A DNA stretch of 64,000 nucleotides from Silene conica (taxonomy: Eukaryota > Streptophyta > Magnoliopsida > Caryophyllales > Caryophyllaceae), in NCBI GenBank assembly GCA_029255685.2, contig CM055318.2:34336001-34400000 (forward strand), written 5' to 3'. The notes under the pieces are model-generated. The model did not search any database and was not told where the DNA came from. It saw nothing but the letters and a program-made list of their open reading frames with translations. Of the stretch, positions 62,641 through 64,000 are shown in pieces (positions within the stretch are counted from its first letter, which is position 1; every line of letters starts with the position of its first letter). Both the position numbers and the translations under genes were made by a program.

Positions 62641-63227
62641 AATTCTGGTGAATCTACGTCATTAATCCATCATTTTATCTTTTTTTTTTAAATTCAATTA
62701 TGGTGGGACCCGTATTGTTGTTTACTAAATTAATTGTCGAATAAATGTTTGTGTTTCATTAGTTGTGTTATTATTACGTACTAATTCTTATTTATTTCTT
62801 AAACAATAATTTATACGTAAACGATTATATTTATAACATCTAACTTATATATTATATATTAAAATATATTGCCCATGTCGATTTATACATAATTATTAAA
62901 TAATGATTTATGACTAACAATCAATATTATAATAAATAATACATAATTATAATAAATACTAACCAAAATTACACTAATTGATATAAAAATGTAACAAAAT
63001 AAAGAAAATGATAAAAACATGATCGAAATTTCAAGTACAATTTTCATGACAGTACTAAATTAAAATAGCAATAAGAATAAATTAAAATAACAATAACGTC
63101 AAAAAAAATATTTTCAATGTCAATGATATTACAAAAATCTTAATCAGTTATAGCATATAGCCAAAAATTTCATCATCAAAAATATATTCGTATTATTAAT
63201 AGAACTATTTAAAATAACAATATTATT
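62641..63227. other. AT-rich unassigned sequence
   Basis: 62650-62720 resembles 57270-57340 (ACGTCATTAATCC, GGTGGGACCCG) and so is probably Helitron-like body. Remainder without recognised features. Confidence 0.45.
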
Positions 63228-63659
63228 TCAGTGCAGGAGGTTTGTGGTCTTTCGCAAAAGTGTTGTTTGCCTTACTTGAGGAGTCTGCCTGGGCAGTTGG
63301 GCCGTGTCTGCAACTTTCTTTGGGCCGTGGAGCTGCTTAGCTTAAGTTGGTCTTGGTCTTTTTGTTGTTTAGCTTTTATGAAGCTTGTGTATTTTATAGT
63401 TGGGTTTTTTCAGTCTCTTTCCGTTGGGCTGTTTCATTTGGGTATTTGTTGGTAAACTATTACTCTGATAGTTTATTAGCAAGTACTGTACCAGTTTTTT
63501 AACATCGCATATTATTTGTGATGTTTTTCTGGTCTTTTTTTCCTTTTAATAGGTTTTTTTAAGGGGGGCTACTCTGGTCTCCTTGTAGTTTGGTTTGGGG
63601 TCTTGTATCTTCAATTAATTATGATATGAAAAAGATCTTTTGCTTTTCTGCAAAAAAAA
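63228..63659 (+). mobile_element. 5'-truncated LINE 3' end with poly(A)
   Basis: About 432 bp of G/T-rich 3' untranslated sequence ending TTTGCTTTTCTGC and an A-run. The exact 12 bp duplication AACAATATTATT flanks it (63216-63227 and 63660-63671), proving a target-primed insertion. The open frame at 63231-63455 is not protein-like. Confidence 0.82.
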
Positions 63660-63732
63660 AACAATATTATTAAAACGAGCCCGTGCATTTTTGCACGCTA
63701 CTAAAACTAGTTACTCATATATGTGGATTGCA

Positions 63733-63893
63733 TCATATATATAAAAGCAACAACCACGGTTCTTAGGTGTCGCACTGTGGTTGAAAGTTCATTTTTTATT
63801 TTATTTTTAAAAGGTGGCACACAATGTTCTCCACACCCTTTTATTTCTTATGCAAGTTCTTTTATTTCCATCTACAACAATAAATCTGAGAAA
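63733..63893 (+). mobile_element. Short second copy of the Helitron-like 5' region
   Basis: TCATATATATAAAAGCAACA and onward matches 56335-56452 plus 57177-57225, but without the Tourist-like MITE. It lies directly after the CTAG terminus, between two copies of TTACTCATATATGTGGATTG (63711 and 63897). Confidence 0.7.
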
Positions 63894-64000
63894 TTACTCA
63901 TATATGTGGATTGCATATTAAATAACTAGATTAAAAAATTCATTAATAACTTTTATAGTTAAATTAATTACAGTATAAATAGAAAAATTATTCAACAATC
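63894..64000. other. AT-rich end of window
   Basis: Contains the second copy of the 22 bp flank word; otherwise nothing recognised. Confidence 0.4.

Overview
This is nuclear DNA of a flowering plant. It is AT-rich and intron-containing and carries three plant-type host genes (a class III peroxidase, a laccase and a Tubby-like F-box protein) in a sea of plant transposons: Ty1/copia, Ty3/gypsy chromovirus and Athila/Tat-like elements, CACTA, hAT, Tourist- and Mutator-like MITEs, Helitron-like ends, LINEs and tRNA-derived SINEs. The species cannot be fixed from the sequence alone; a dicot is likely. There is no sign of bacterial or organellar origin.

Layout. 1-2502: 3' part of a copia element (RNase H end plus 3' LTR). 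2503-8358: broken gypsy pieces (LTR-like blocks, an Athila/Tat-type gag fragment, a CACTA end). 8359-23128: one copia element, reverse strand, delimited by a CTTAT target-site duplication (TSD); its pol has two nonsense codons. Its 3' LTR is split by a rearranged Tekay/Del-like gypsy element (8801-15216, TSD TTATT), whose LTR is split by a CACTA element (9428-11925, TSD GAA), which holds a SINE-like sequence. The copia itself sits in sequence that ends as another CACTA terminus at 23589. This is a nest about five levels deep, and the order of events is readable because both copia LTRs are present.

24728-26758: secreted class III peroxidase, four exons, with a SINE in intron 1 and a long inverted-repeat MITE in intron 2. 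27220-29880: solo LTR with perfect TSD. 29886-36062: mostly unassigned AT-rich DNA with one Helitron-like terminus and a 1 kb degenerate minisatellite. 36063-about 42535: Sirevirus-like copia LTR split by a 4.8 kb CACTA element that carries a six-exon Ulp1-type cysteine protease gene and an inserted hAT MITE made of CCGGTCC repeats. 42378-44735: a duplicated block (LTR end plus laccase 3' flank) on either side of a candidate new transposon with a palindromic 33 bp array. 44738-47005: laccase, six exons, reverse strand. 47006-52886: intergenic with several MITEs. 52887-55249: Tubby-like F-box gene, four coding exons, one with a GC-AG intron. 56335-64000: Helitron-like sequence holding a Tourist-like MITE, four (TA)n-flanked elements that share a GGATCCGGTGAG terminus, and LINE remnants.

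The three host genes are unrelated and independently transcribed; peroxidase and laccase both act on phenolics in the cell wall, but nothing here links their regulation. The most unusual structures are pairs of a 12 bp GGTCGACCGACC-type motif repeated at exactly 21 bp in two unrelated retroelements, and the four-element (TA)n series at 57.5-62.3 kb. Exon borders and repeat ends were read by eye.
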